DNA of 64,000 nt, from NCBI GenBank assembly GCA_008508345.1, contig QNGE01003560.1, forward strand, positions 5,031-69,030, given 5' to 3'. The position numbers and the translations under genes were made by a program. How positions within the stretch are numbered: position 1 is the stretch's first letter; every line of letters begins with the position of its first letter. Shown here one piece after another: positions 25,497 through 36,346 of this stretch. Source of the DNA: Paragonimus westermani. Taxonomy: Eukaryota > Platyhelminthes > Trematoda > Plagiorchiida > Troglotrematidae. The notes under the pieces are model-generated. The model made no database searches, had not been told where the DNA came from, and saw nothing but the letters and a program-made list of their open reading frames with translations.

Positions 25497-25760
25497 CAAC
25501 AAACTCGTTCAGATTTGATAATTCGGTCGTGTCTAATGTGAGGTCAGTGGCGCAGTGGTCAACACGGTTGCCTCATCAAAGCGTGACCGGACTTCAAATC
25601 CCGGCCGTGTCAAGGATATGCACTACTGACGAGCTTTAATCAGGGCGAAACTCGAGTCTAGTGCTTCTTTTCGAAAGAGGCTGGCTGGAAAGTCTATTTG
25701 AATGCGGAGGCTGCGATCAAATATGAGTGATAGTCAACTTGAAAAAAAAACTCGATATGG
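25497..25760 (+). mobile_element. Hammerhead-bearing SINE-like repeat, copy 2 (best preserved)
   Basis: The most complete copy of the family. From left to right it has a leader (TCGTGTCTAATGTGAGG), a tRNA-like head with an A-box-like TGGCGCAGTGG and a B-box-like ACTTCAAATCCC at about 25,592-25,603, an intact hammerhead ribozyme motif (25,620-25,664), a tail block containing GAGGCTGGCTGGAAAGTC and GCTGCGATCAAATATGA, and a run of A at 25,741-25,749. A tRNA-type promoter and an A-tail are SINE hallmarks. A hammerhead inside such a unit is the arrangement known for schistosome Sm-alpha repeats. Related copies are at 7,462, 37,531, 50,768 and 55,549. Confidence 0.85.
25620..25664 (+). ncRNA. Type I hammerhead ribozyme, intact core
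   Basis: Stem I is a perfect 6-bp helix, GCACTA (25,620-25,625) with TAGTGC (25,659-25,664). The core CTGACGA (25,626-25,632) matches CUGANGA. Stem II (25,633-25,646) is GCTTT/AGGGC with two G-U wobbles and the loop AATC. The GAAA box is at 25,647-25,650. Stem III is minimal: A15.1-U16.1 plus two pairs (C51-G56, T52-A55) closed by a 2-nt loop. C17 is 25,658, so self-cleavage is predicted 3' of that base. Such tiny stem III helices are typical of repeat-encoded animal hammerheads and often favour cleavage as a dimer. Activity is inferred from the motif, not shown. Confidence 0.85.
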
Positions 25761-26297
25761 TTTTCCAATTTCTATGGCCTCATACATGATAATCTGTTAA
25801 ACCTGCCATATAACCTACATTCGTTAAGTCACTTGGTTACGTAACTCACAGGACGTAATACACAATTACCATGGAAAGTATGCACAATGAGTACTGCAAA
25901 GACTGATTACACTGCACACAAGGTAGATGTACTATACAACCTGCATGCAAACAACAAGACGCAAAATACAACCTTGCACACCTGCGGTTACACGACAACA
26001 TTCTAATTATTCCAGGGAGTAGGGTAGATTGTGCTTCTCGATTAGCGGGATACTGATGATACGGATACATATTACTGCATGACATTATACACATGTTGCG
26101 TAAAAATTTACATCATTATGTGTAACTTCCCCCTTTTTAAATAATTTTTCCCTCGACGGCATTTTAAGAAAAGCTCCAGTCAAACAGATGGTCAAGTTTT
26201 AAGGCTACAGGGAAAAAGAAAAACGAAATGGATATTGAGGTTCAAAGCAGGGGGATATTCGGCTAAAATACCAGGAATTCAACGTGACCTTGTGCTG
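25761..26297. other. Featureless stretch between SINE-like repeat and gypsy integrase
   Basis: No coding or repeat signature seen. It may hold the degraded 3' end of the minus-strand gypsy fragment, but no LTR end was recognised. Confidence 0.4.
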
Positions 26298-26970
26298 CTA
26301 TTGATTCTTGCAACTTTTGCATGTGGTTAGCCCATAAAACACAGTGAAAAACGAGAACGTGCAACGAATGTCTTTTTTAACGGTCGATAGAATTCTAAGC
26401 GTGACAAGGAATAAGTGATCATACGGACGTTGGGGGTCTAGCTGAGGTTCTAAAGCGGTCTCCAGGCGACGACAATAGCGTTTGATCAGACGTTTTGCCG
26501 CCGAATGGTATGCAATGGTTGTATTGTGGCCAACTCCGAGTAACAGGCTGAAGTCTCTGAACAGCGCTAAATGGAAGTTTGTACCTCTATTAATGGTTAT
26601 CGTAGTTGGAACACCATAGTTTAAGATCCACCCGTCCATGAACGCACACGCAATTGTTTAGGTATTCGCGTTAGGGGTAGGTATTATTGCTGGCCATCTG
26701 GTGAAACGGTCAAAGTATGTTAACATTTACAGATGACATTTGGTATACGGTAACGACCCGGTAGTGTCAACATAGATATGACTGGAACGTGCGTCGGGAT
26801 TAATGAATGTGCTTGGAACTGTGAGAGTATGCTGGTGGACTTTTTTGCGTTAGCAACCAAAGCACTTTCTTACCCATTCCTCTATATTCCTGTTCCTGTT
26901 CAGCCATATAAATTGGTCTGAAATTAGCTCAGCGGTGACATGAACAGTTGGATAAGGCATGCAATGCAGA
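26298..26970 (-). pseudogene. Gypsy integrase fragment (zinc-binding end and catalytic core)
   Basis: Read on the minus strand, 26,970-26,730 gives an integrase H2C2-type zinc end and entry to the core (WLNRNRNIEEWVRKCFGC, then HTLTVPSTF-NPDARSSHIYV, then GSLPYTK). The segment 26,639-26,298 gives the second half of the core (GWILNYGVPTTITINRGTNF, AYHSAA, and DHLFLVTL). In a working integrase the D of the T-D-x-G-x-x-F motif and the E of an AANG-x-x-E motif are catalytic; here these read N (TINRGTNF) and K (AAKRLIK), so the enzyme would be dead even without the frame breaks. The element class matches the RT fragment beside it, but the two lie on opposite strands. Confidence 0.85.
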
Positions 26971-27079
26971 GTGTTGAAATCAGAGTGCCTGAAGTTTGCC
27001 GACAGAAACGGACGAGGGCCAAGTGTTGTGGTATCACACTCGATTGTACGCTCTCAGTTGGCTAGAAGCAACTCTCGAA

Positions 27080-28180
27080 GCAGCGGTCGCCATTTCTGAC
27101 ACGATGTTTGCATATGGTACCAAAAACCTCACCTGGCAGCTGGAGTCTGTGTGGCAATTACCGCACTTTAAACAACGTCACATTCCATGGCAGCTGCCTC
27201 GAGGCAGCTGAATGTAAGGGATGATCATCCCCCACACTCAACATTTCTCCAATGGTCTGTACGGCATGATCAATCTCTCAAAGCTGGATTGGGTTCGCGC
27301 AGATCACCAGATTCCAGTGGTCCCAGAAGACTTCTTCTGGGGCCATTGGGATTCTTGCTAAGTACGTAGCAAGGACGGAAGTCACCACCCCGATTGGACT
27401 GGATGATGATGTCCGCATGCCACTGCGTTTGCGAAATGCTGCTCAGACCATTCAGAGGTTCGTGGACCAAGTTTTCTATGATCTGCAGTTCGCGTCGGTA
27501 CATATTGACGATATTCTCATAGCAAGCAAGGACTCAAATAAACACATATCAGACCTCCGTGAAGTTAGTGAACGTTCCAGTCAGCACAGCATATTCCTAA
27601 ACTAGGTATAGTGTGATTTATAGGTGGAATCTATGTCTGTTTGAGGTACCAACTTACTCCTGACGGTACTGAAAAATATCGTTGCTCTAAAGATCGTCTG
27701 TCCATCAGAAAAGCCTACGCCCATTTCCAGGTGTTGTTAATTACTACTGTCGTCTTACACTACACTGTTTAGAACTGTAAAAACCTCCAATAGATATGTC
27801 AAAGAATAACCACAAACATTTTATTTCATCACCTCCGGTTGAGGTTGCATTCCTCGCAGCCATAAACGCGTTATCAAAATGAAGACCCTGGCACACGCGC
27901 GTAGACGAAGATTCGTCTATCATTTCACAGACAGATGCATCCCAGTTGGATGACGGCGCGGTTCTTCAGTAGATTGTGCATAGTCAAGTCCAGCCTTTCA
28001 CATTTCCCCTCGCAAGCTTCAACAAGCGCAAATGCGGTGCAGTACCTTCAGTCATGAGTTTCTGCCTATCTTAAGAAATTTCTCGCCATTACACACTTTT
28101 GTCACGTGTTGGAAGGCAAGCGTTTTATTGCGCTAACAGATCGATCTGTTAGCGGTCGCCAACCACCTATTCATTTTTTC
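27080..28180 (+). pseudogene. Gypsy (CsRn1-like) reverse transcriptase and RNase H, decayed
   Basis: In order on plus: HMVPKTSPGSW-LCGNYRTLNN (about 27,110-27,175), MINLSKLDWVRADHQIPV (about 27,263-27,320), LRLRNAAQTIQRFVDQVF (27,424-27,478) with the active-site motif HIDDILIAS (about 27,505-27,532), then YQLTPDGTEKYRC and RKAYAHFQ (27,645-27,735), then an RNase H region (TDASQLDDGAVLQ, about 27,930-27,970). The Y/F of the usual Y/F-x-DD motif is H here (HIDD), but both aspartates remain. Frame shifts lie between most blocks and stops occur within RNase H. The block wording matches the CsRn1-type gypsy elements known from flukes; that family name is inference. No integrase follows on this strand: the only one nearby points the other way. 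Confidence 0.85.
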
Positions 28181-28209
28181 AGCGCGAAGCCATGACACTG
28201 CTTGCACGA

Positions 28210-28700
28210 ATTAGGGACGCAGTTTAGGGCGAGTTTCGAGAAAGTTTCGGGATGGATTTTTTCGATCAACAATGTTTTAGTTTCTGAGAATGTATCTTTC
28301 CACCTGTGAGCCAGTATACTTTTTATTTGTAGAGTATGGTGTACTCCGTACGGAGTGTAGCGGCCTGGAGATTTTACTGGCCTGCCTGCGGTATAGTGTG
28401 TGAAATAGTTCCAAAACTCATAGTTGCATATTGTACCTAGGCTATTAAGAAAGTTCGCATGATGCATGTTGTCCGATTGTTTGTCTACATATCATGTGAC
28501 CGTGGCGCGAACCCGAAGGACACACGTGACACCTTCTTCCCTGCTAGCACAGTTAGGTATAGATTACACAAAAACCCAATATCCTCTACATTGACCAATG
28601 CGAGAGTGCGTTAGGGATGAATTACGCTTTTGACACACAGAACGCGAAATCACCCTAAAGATGTAGCGCAAAACGGCTACGCGTACAATGAGTGATTTCG
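28210..28700 (-). repeat. LTR-like segment, minus orientation
   Basis: The reverse complement of 28,215-28,362 matches 29,283-29,408 (shared AGTATACTGGCTCACAGG and AAAACATTGTTGATC). Outside these, 28,540-28,625 and 28,856-28,950 share GTAATTCATCC and TGTGCTAGCAGGG in inverted order. The sequence contains an AATAAA (in ACAAATAAAAAG) just before the conserved end block, as an LTR R/U5 boundary would. It is the same family as the plus-orientation piece at 28,790-29,410. Confidence 0.55.
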
Positions 28701-28789
28701 TATATGTGAACGTTTTCCTCCCCGGTTCTCATATGAATACATTTGTGGAGACAATGAGTTATAGCGAAATTAGTCACGCAGAATTTTAT

Positions 28790-29410
28790 CCACGTTCATT
28801 TTTGTTGCTTCCTCATTGGTCAAAAATACGCAACCGTACTCTATCCCAAGATTAACGTAATTCATCCTCACACCAATCAAATGCCGAGCGTATTTCATCC
28901 CGAAACTGCCGTAAATTTTCCCTAAATAATCCTCAGTGTGTGCTAGCAGGGTTCCGGTTTACCCGCTCGTCAACGGCCGGTCTCTAGCCTCTCTAGCCAT
29001 TTTGCGTTTCGGTACCTTTTATAGCGCTATCAGAGACCACTTGTACATCTCGTCGAATAAAGATTTGGCCTTGCTCCTCAACGGCTTTTTGCTTTTCTCG
29101 TCTGATAACTGCGTACCTGGGGAAAACCCGAATTAGTGCGACGAGCACTAAAGGAGTACCTAACACAAATGAGTTGCATTAAACTCCAGGAAGTTTTCGT
29201 TTCATGTATAAACTAGTTTTCATTCCGTTACATTTGTCTTGGCTGCGTTAGGGATTTTGTCCCAAGTCCTTTTAGTTAGGTACTCCGGAGTACACGGCCA
29301 TGTAGTGTACAAATAAAGAGTATACTGGCTCACAGGCGAATAGATACATTCCCAGCAACAAAAACATTGTTGATCAGGAAACCAACCCTTAAACTTTTCC
29401 GAAACCAGCT
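28790..29410 (+). repeat. LTR-like segment, plus orientation (head-to-head with the previous)
   Basis: This carries the matching block GTGTACAAATAAAGAGTATA at about 29,307-29,326 followed by CTGGCTCACAGG, with an AATAAA signal. It contains a TATA-like CTTTTATAGCGC near 29,017-29,028 and another AATAAA near 29,057. The pairing with the 28,210-28,700 segment is imperfect and of unequal length, so these are probably two diverged LTR copies facing each other rather than a simple palindrome. The start at 28,790 is approximate. Confidence 0.5.
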
Positions 29411-29959
29411 TTAATTACCCCTGAACTGAGTCTCTAATTGGTGCTAGACAAAATTTTGTCTACATACTAAATAGCATGAAGAAAAATTTGAACAAGCAAT
29501 AGAAAAATCAGCAGTCAAACTCGGCACGGAAGATCGGTGATCTCTCTGCTGACCGATTATCTTTTGGAGATCAGAACTATCTCAACTTTAAAGTTAATTT
29601 ATCGAATAAGCAATTCGACGACTCCGATATGTTGTTGAATAATGTGATTTGTCTACCGTTCTGTCTGCTGAATTAAAAGCATGTAGCTTCACTCCTGACC
29701 AGAGTTTGCAGTTATCTCTACATCTGAATGCTGTGAACCTACCCAACGCTTCTGAAACCGTGAATCTGAATTGACGTCAGCTATGGATTGCCATGGTAAC
29801 ACTGCGTTCAAGGTCGATTTAGTCCAGCGAGTGCGGTTGGATGTTTAGGTCCAAGATCCCCGAATTGAGTCGTCTTTTCTTGATCAGTTTCAGCGGGCGC
29901 CTGTTTATCTGAGAGAGAAACGTTGAAAAAAGGATGTTTTACTGCTGCTGAGGATTACA
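29411..29959. other. Unassigned stretch, possibly gypsy remnant
   Basis: Broken frames only. One segment near 29,665-29,770 (LSAELKACSFTPDQSLQLSL) could be the start of a Gag, but the evidence is too thin to call. Confidence 0.35.
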
Positions 29960-29974
29960 GTCTATAGGGTGAGA

Positions 29975-31819
29975 TTAATTGGATAATGAATTATTAGGTA
30001 ATTGACAATCAGTCAAAGCTTTAAGTCGATCCACAAAAACGCTGCTGACGACGTCAAAAGAAAGGCCATTCCAGTGGTTAATGAAGCTGTGAGAAACGAA
30101 CTGCTGCCTTAGAAAGGTCTTGGAAAGCTTCTTGTGTAATGAGCGACGGAGTGGAAGCACTGAGGAACAGCGTCTCTCTGAAGGACGGCAGCACAGCAAG
30201 AATCTAGAATGGTAACAAAAACAGAAACAAGCGTGAGCCAGAGGCCCAGTAAGTCATGCACACAACTTACACAAACGAAAACCAAAATGGCGTCAATCAC
30301 ACGACAGCGGAATGCGTTACACTTGTTATATCCATGCCCGCCGCCATTATTCGTTACGTAGAAGAACTGTTCTACGCGACCTACTCTACGGAAGTGTGTG
30401 AGGAATAATTCACTTTCGAGTGGGTAAGGACCAAGGATTTCAGATCAAGGTTCGTAGATGGCATTTCTTAGGCCGGCGACTAGCTTGGTATCCACACACT
30501 AGACACGCGTGACAGTCAGAACGTCATTCTTTAAGCCGGTATACACACAGGAGGAGCGGTCTTATATGAACTCTTCAAAGCGTTTGAAGCGGTTCCCTGT
30601 TCATGCACTAAAAGTGCGCTGAATCATCCTAAGACAGGCAGATACCTCTCTTGCTGCCATCTTATGGTGAAACGCGAAGGACTAGTTATACGAGAACCAG
30701 ATTCCCAGATCTTCCTTTGCTCCAATTTTTATGATATCTACCGCGCTAAACGCATTGTGAATCATGAAGGCATTTCCGGAACCTCCACCGAATGACACAT
30801 GAACACTTTTATTGTCAGTGATTGGAAGGCTCTAATCGTCCGACCAGCGCTTGACTGCGTCAGGACCGATCTGTAGTGCACTGGTATCAGTGACCTTCCA
30901 GATTTCTAGGTTGTCGGCGTATGGTAGGGCGTTGTTGGAAATATTATCCCGAAGGTCGATCGTTCAATTGGGGGCTGAGAGAAGACCTTGCAATGTACCT
31001 TGAAGAAGTTCTGCGGGAATGAACCAAGGGGACGAGAGGTGCGATCCTGTCTTAACTCTGAGCGTTCTATCATCAAGAAAAGAGGCAATCCAACAAGGAA
31101 CCTCTCCTTGACTACCATAAGCCTCCAGTTGTGTTCTAGGGGACCGTGTGAGACATGGTCGAAAGCCTTGGCGAAATCAAAGAAGGTAACATCTGATATG
31201 AGAATTTTATCTCTGGCCTCCGTCAGATTATCCATGAAAATAAGCATGTTTGTTATCCACGGCCGATTAGGAAGGGAGCTATGCTGGGCGGAAGAGTAAG
31301 GATGATCTGAAAGGAAGTGAGTAAGGATGGCACGGTTTAATGGGCGCTCCATCATCTTTCACGGACTGCTAGTAACGCTGATTGGCCGATAGCTAGCCGG
31401 AGAGTGCCGGTCGCCCACTTTAAATATGGGTGTGATCGTTTCCGCTTCCCATGCGCTGGGGAGAATGCCGCCTTAAAGTATTTGTTTAGACAGGTCATGA
31501 AAGTGTTCTGTCTGACTGGTGGCTGCTTCCATGAGTATTTCGAGATGGATCTTGTCAGAACCTACTGTACTGTGTGAACTAACCTTGAGTAGAAGCTCTT
31601 CAACATCTAGCACAGAAAACTCAGCGGTAACAGGTGGTTGCTGGAAGTTCTGGAACGGTAACACAGGATGCTATCTCGGTGGTGCGTCGTTGCAGACTGC
31701 CGAGTAACACTTCCTGGAGGACTCGGCCGAGGCTAAGGATTCAGACAAAGTCTCCGCGTCGGGCAGGTTCAAAAAAGAAGCCAAAAATTTGTTCTTTCCT
31801 AGTCGTTGCATATGCTTAA
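29975..31819 (-). pseudogene. LINE ORF2: reverse transcriptase and 3' tail (3' part of split element)
   Basis: On minus, 31,819-31,664 has the pre-RT linker (TRKEQIFGFFF, LGRVLQEVLLGSLQ). The segment 31,664-31,473 has PPVTAEFSVLDVEELLLKV and TVGSDKIHLEIL. At 31,430-31,380 is SPASYRPISV-type text. The segment 31,355-30,906 has LPNRPWITNMLIFMDNLTEA and the catalytic block A, DVTFFDFAKAFDHVSHG. From about 30,870 to 30,640 are the regions after the YADD block (VSFGGGSGNAFMIHNA, GAKEDLGIWF). The tail at 30,199-29,975 has KTFLRQQFVSHSFINHWN and FVDRLKALTDCQLPNNSLSN. This is the order of a CR1/Jockey-type ORF2. Frameshifts and internal stops show it is dead; the YADD motif itself was not readable. 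Its 5' part (ORF1 and endonuclease) lies on the same strand at 33,500-36,060, beyond an inserted opposite-strand LINE. Confidence 0.85.
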
Positions 31820-31849
31820 ATAAGAAGTTCCTGTACCCTCCATTGTTTT

Positions 31850-33350
31850 TTCCAAGGTGTTCGGAGAATACTGCTTAACAGACTACAAGGTGGATCTTCC
31901 AAACTCGCATCCAATTCTCCCGCGAATACACTTCCACTACCCACTCCTGACAGCTGACTTCTCTGTGCTCGAAGTTCAGGACCTAGTGTTTGATATCAAT
32001 TTATATGAGGCCATGGGACCGCACGCGATCCATTCCCTGACCATCAAATAAGCGGCCCTCAGTTTGGCGGTGCCCCTTCTCGGACAGGCATTCTTCCGGA
32101 GGCATGGAAAGAGGCCACCATCACACCTATATCTAAGGCAGGCGATTGTCCCCCATCCTGCATTTATCGGTCGATCAGCCTCACCGAAATCTCATGCACC
32201 ATCTCTAAGCATTTCTTCTCAAATGATCTTTCCACTTCGACTAAGCATGGCTTTATTGCCGATCAGTCATGCATAACCAACATGTCAATCTCCATGGATA
32301 GCCTAACGGAGGACAATCACAATAGTCACCTCTCGGATGCTATCTTCTTTGACCCTGTCAAAGCTTTCGACCGTGTCTTACATGGTCCTTGAGCACATAA
32401 ACTAGAAGTTTACATGATTCAAGCAGAGATTCTCCACTGAATTACTCCCTTTCTTTCAGCGAAAAAACCGATTCGGGCCTTTTGTCTTCTTTTCAAGTCT
32501 TGGAGGGAGTCCCTCAAGGACCTCTACGTGGTCCATTGTTGTTTCTGATCTACATCATTTATTCTTTCTAGCTGATTTCTATCCACACCCTCCTTTGTAC
32601 TGATCATCTGAAAATCTGGAATTCCTGTGACCCCAATGCATTGTAGAGTAACCCTGACCGTACTAAGTGCTGGTCAGATGACTGAAATCTCCATCCGAAT
32701 GACAGCAAGTGTGCACATAGGTCGCACGGATGAGGCTCCGGGAGCCTATTCATGATACACAGTGTGCAAGGTATAATAGATATCGTGAAAGTGGACATCG
32801 AAAATGACCCGGCGGTTTGGCTATCATCTGGTTCATCCTTCTCTGGTCGCCACCAGATGGTCGCCAAAAGAGACCTTGTGACTCTTGGGATGATGAAGAA
32901 AGCTTTCTCCCGAGTAGACAGGTACGCCTTCCAAACGTTCTACGAAGTCTGTATGAGACCACTGCTCGAGTATACTATCCAGGTCGTTTACACCGGTTTG
33001 AAAAAGGACATGCTCGCTATTCAGTTTGTCCAGCGAATATCTGCTAAAATGGTCACTGTCTTGCGGCATTTCTCCTACGAGTCGAACCTCAAAATCCTTG
33101 ATCTTCGTCTAACTTAGTTTCGAAAATTCCGCAGTGACTTGATTCTGACACACTTTCTCCTTAACACAGGACTCGTGCACCAAGTCTTCACACTAGTAAG
33201 TGACAACAGCCGAAGTGGTCGCCACAAGAAGCTCTATAAGCTTTGACCCCTGACCTTCCTAAGACAACTAATCAAACGACCTTCCACTAGAGATTGTTAG
33301 CTGCGTCTCGAGGTGTTATTGGATTCCCACTTACTTAAGAAACTGTCTCA
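31850..33350 (+). pseudogene. 5'-truncated LINE copy inserted in opposite orientation
   Basis: A second copy of a related LINE, read on plus. RT entry is at 31,857-32,049 (LLTADFSVLEVQDLVFDINL, GPHAIHS). Block A lies near 32,335-32,390 (DAIFFDPVKAFDRVLHGP, with frame changes). The post-RT part is at 32,752-33,115 (DPAVWLSSGSSFS, AFQTFYEVCMRPLLEY, QVVYTGLKKDMLAIQFVQRI) and the tail at about 33,120-33,345 (RKFRSDLILTHFLLN, RSGRHKKLYKL, LEVLLDSHLLKKL). It starts close to where the minus-strand LINE linker ends (31,819) and stops close to where that element's EN-RT linker is lost (about 33,500), so it appears to be inserted inside the minus-strand LINE. Loss of ORF1 and EN is the usual 5' truncation of LINE insertions. 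Confidence 0.8.
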
Positions 33351-33499
33351 TTAGTAATTTATTTCGTTCTGCTAGATCATTATTTCACTTTGTTCTTGGT
33401 ACTTCCTGGAGCACTCACGGGTGGTGCTAACCCTGTTTTAAACTACTGCATTTGAGGACAACAGAAAACCGCCGGACATCGAAACGAACAAGCTGAATG

Positions 33500-34556
33500 G
33501 ATCCAGGTTATTTGGGCTCTCAGACTGGAACCCATGTAAAAATCGTTGAAAATTCTCGTGGGCTCTTAGGAGGATCTTTCCTTGTACGAGTTCGGTTTGT
33601 TCATGAGTTTCTTGCCTAGAAATATCTCGAACAGTGTGGAACGCCCTCAGTTCCTCCGAATTTCCCGTAGGCTTGCGCTTCTGGAATAACTAGATAATGC
33701 CACTGGGGAGACGACATATTCTGAGAGAAATGGGTGACCGAGAAGAGAACATGCACAGTTTGCGTAGTACAAATAATTCATCCGCTTTCTGAAATGCGCC
33801 TTGGAACGCACGATAGTTCCGGTCTAGGAAGTCAATCAAAGAGAAGTGAAACTAGGTGGGTTTTCAGGCCGTTGAAATCAGCCCGATAAATATTCCCCAC
33901 TGTGGATTGTTTAGCTGATTGTTACAACCATTAACAGATAAGGTCAAATGTGAGCAGAGGGTAGCTGCTATGTCCGATTAGTGGCCTGATGATCGCTTTG
34001 TTTATCAAGTGGCTCTCGTTAATGACGATTGGGACGATCAGAGAAAGAATCTGGCCAGAACGATGTCACGTTAGGGCCTTTACATGCTGTGTCCACGCCT
34101 GCTGTCGTATCTGTGTTGATAAGGTAGGTAGGAAACCGTTTTCACAGTCCTGGTGAGAAACTGATGCCAAGTTCATCTTGGGAGCATTGAACTCACCCAT
34201 AATAAGCAAATGAGTGAAACTCTGTGGTCCCAGAGGGCCGTCCAGACTTATCAGAAAGGTGCCGTCGTCAGAGACTTCGGATGAAGGAGAGCGATAAATA
34301 ACCCCCACTAGGAGTGAGTCTTGGCCACGTATCAGTAGTCGAAGCCACAGAGCGTCGCATTCATCAGAGGACTGGAAGCCACCAATAACCGTGAGTGTTG
34401 GGAGACATTGCTGAATAAAAGTCGCAGAACCTCCCGCCTCCCTCGGGCGGAGTCAGCTCGGTAAACTGAATACCCCGGGACACTCAGTTCAGTCCGTGAA
34501 GGCAAACATGTGAGGTTGGGTGTCACGAGTTGACTGTCTGATTTCCAGTAATTCAT
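33500..34556 (-). pseudogene. LINE ORF2: apurinic-like endonuclease domain and linker
   Basis: The minus strand carries an EN domain in pieces. At 34,500-34,430 there is LPSRTELSVPGYSVYRADSA with RGRRE. At 34,308-34,066 there is MGVIYRSPSSEVSDDG, then LLIMGEFNAPKMN (the GDFN block, with E for D), then the end QQAWTQHVKALT. About 34,060-33,930 holds the last EN block, which ends near PLLTFDL in broken frames. The linker toward RT runs to about 33,500. EN nicks target DNA to prime reverse transcription in the nucleus. The element continues at 31,819 after the inserted plus-strand LINE. The frame changes and the G-E-F-N reading suggest no activity. Confidence 0.8.
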
Positions 34557-36060
34557 TGTACAAACTCAGAGAGTTCGTATACATGCATTTTAAAGCTACT
34601 TCCTCGCTGGATTTCGCGCGAAAATAGAAAGGAGGGTGCGAGGATAAGCCTGGGAAAGAAGGTATAGAATTGAGGAGGTTGGTTGGGCTGGACTCTGTCT
34701 GTTCTTCCGAGTTGTTTTGACGGCCTTCCTTCGAAGCTGTGTGCGCGACATCACAACCTGTGCGGAGGTCAACGACCATACAGGGCGTTTGACCAGCATT
34801 CTTGGCGTCGCAACTTGTAAACTCTGCGCCCATGTCAAATTCCGCTGCATGAGAGAGTGTTTGGAAGTTTCCAACCACGGAAAGTTCGACTTCTTCATTT
34901 GCGGGGTGCATGCTTTGAAGTAGGGCAATGTTCGCTGTGTTGTGGGGCTACTGAAGGGAATATTTATAGGAGTGGGCCAAACTGATGCTTTTTGAGTCGC
35001 AGGAGGCAGCCCTAGCAGGCTATTTTTATTCGGAAGTCTTGGAAGGAAGAGTGTTCTGCCGAGCAGTTTAATGGTTTCTGGGGTGGGTATCTCTGAAAAC
35101 GGTTTCTGAGCGGCGTCGGCACCTTCAATGGTCGTGCCTGTACCTGGGGCGTCGATCGTTGGAACGACCAAGCAGATGGCGCCTCCGCTTGTTTCAACAG
35201 GCACGGGGGGCTGGGGGATACATTGAGGGGAGGAACTACGACTTTAGTCTCCAGCTGTAGCTTCTGGTCTGCCAAGATTCGTGACTTAGTCTTAGTCCGC
35301 TCTTCGCGTCTCGCTCTCTCTTGCCGGGAGCGGTCAAAAGATACGCCTTTCAGATGGGCGTTGGCGGACTTTAAAGCCTCTGTTTTGCCCACCACTACCT
35401 CGGGGCTGAGCGTGGCTGGCAAAGTTACCAAAAGGCCGAATGACTTTTTAGTTTTCTTGGCCCGCAGCCTACTCGCGAGTACCATGTTTGTGACATCCGG
35501 AAAAAGGAAGTTCCTAGGACTGTTCTAGCTAGCTCGGTTGGAGAAGAGATTGTAGGGAAGCGCCCCCATAAGACAGCTCCCTTTTCTCTGAGAGCTTTTT
35601 CCTTCATTCTTACTGCCGCCTCCTCTATATGTGCAGTTGATAGGGCAACTGGTTTCTTGGTGATTACAGCACCAGGGAGGGCAAGCGCTATATACTCATT
35701 CAGAGAATGTAGTTCCAATTTCATTTCGGACAGAGTCTGTTGGTACTTCTCTATCTTACTCTCCATGGAAGAAATGGAAGGAGATACAAAGCTAAGAAGA
35801 GTCCCGTAGTTAAAGTCGCATGTTTTCCGCGTCACTCCACTTGACGTGGTGCGTGTAAGACCAGTCAGCTGCGGAGCGGTGCCTTGGCTTTCGCTGAACC
35901 TGCAACTCATACAGATGTAAATAAGAGATGATGAAGCTAGCTGTTTGTACTGGTGTTCGTTAAGACCAGTGCACTTGAAGTGATACCACTTCTGGCACTG
36001 GTGGCACTGCATGCCGTTTTGTAAGGATATTTTTCACACATACAGGCCGCAGACGCTTGC
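34489..36060 (-). pseudogene. LINE ORF1 with PHD-type zinc finger and coiled segment
   Basis: From about 36,050 on minus the reading gives VCGLYV (then a stop), then QNGMQCHQCQKWYHFKCTGL and YICMSCRF: the C4-H-C3 spacing of a PHD finger. This is followed by a probable coiled segment (MESKIEKYQQTLSEMKLELH, about 35,770-35,710) and a basic, low-complexity region in shifting frames down to about 34,500 (frames 35,485-35,012, 35,204-34,596 and 34,911-34,489). PHD-bearing ORF1 proteins are known in CR1-type LINEs, where ORF1p binds element RNA. It lies directly upstream of the endonuclease on the same strand, as in an intact element. One stop falls inside the PHD and at least three frame changes follow. 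Plus-strand frames here are shadows. Confidence 0.75.
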
Positions 36061-36346
36061 TGTCACACTCAGTGTCTGCTCAGTTCCAACATTGCCCGAT
36101 CTGATACGGGTCATTTTCGACAAGTATGAGTAATATGCAGGGAGGCTAAAAAATAGTACGGATATTATCGAAAACGAATATTACAATAGGCGATGAGTTA
36201 TGCTATTCGACGAAGGAAAGCAATGATCGTGTGAATTTTCGTGATGCACTGCGCACCAAGATAGATGAAGTATGAACGGAAAATGACAGCAAAGAAATTT
36301 GAACCGAATTTCGAGTTACCCGCGCAGAAAATCTTCCTCCTTGACA
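36061..36346. other. Short unique stretch before the inverted repeat
   Basis: No recognised feature. A minus frame runs from here into the palindrome arm but shows no motif. The copied sequence begins exactly at 36,347. Confidence 0.45.

Noticed and set aside
30988..31299. 103-codon plus-strand frame
   Set aside because: Shadow of the minus-strand LINE reverse transcriptase.
34717..35528. Plus-strand frames at 34,717-34,923 and 35,223-35,528
   Set aside because: Shadows of the minus-strand LINE ORF1.
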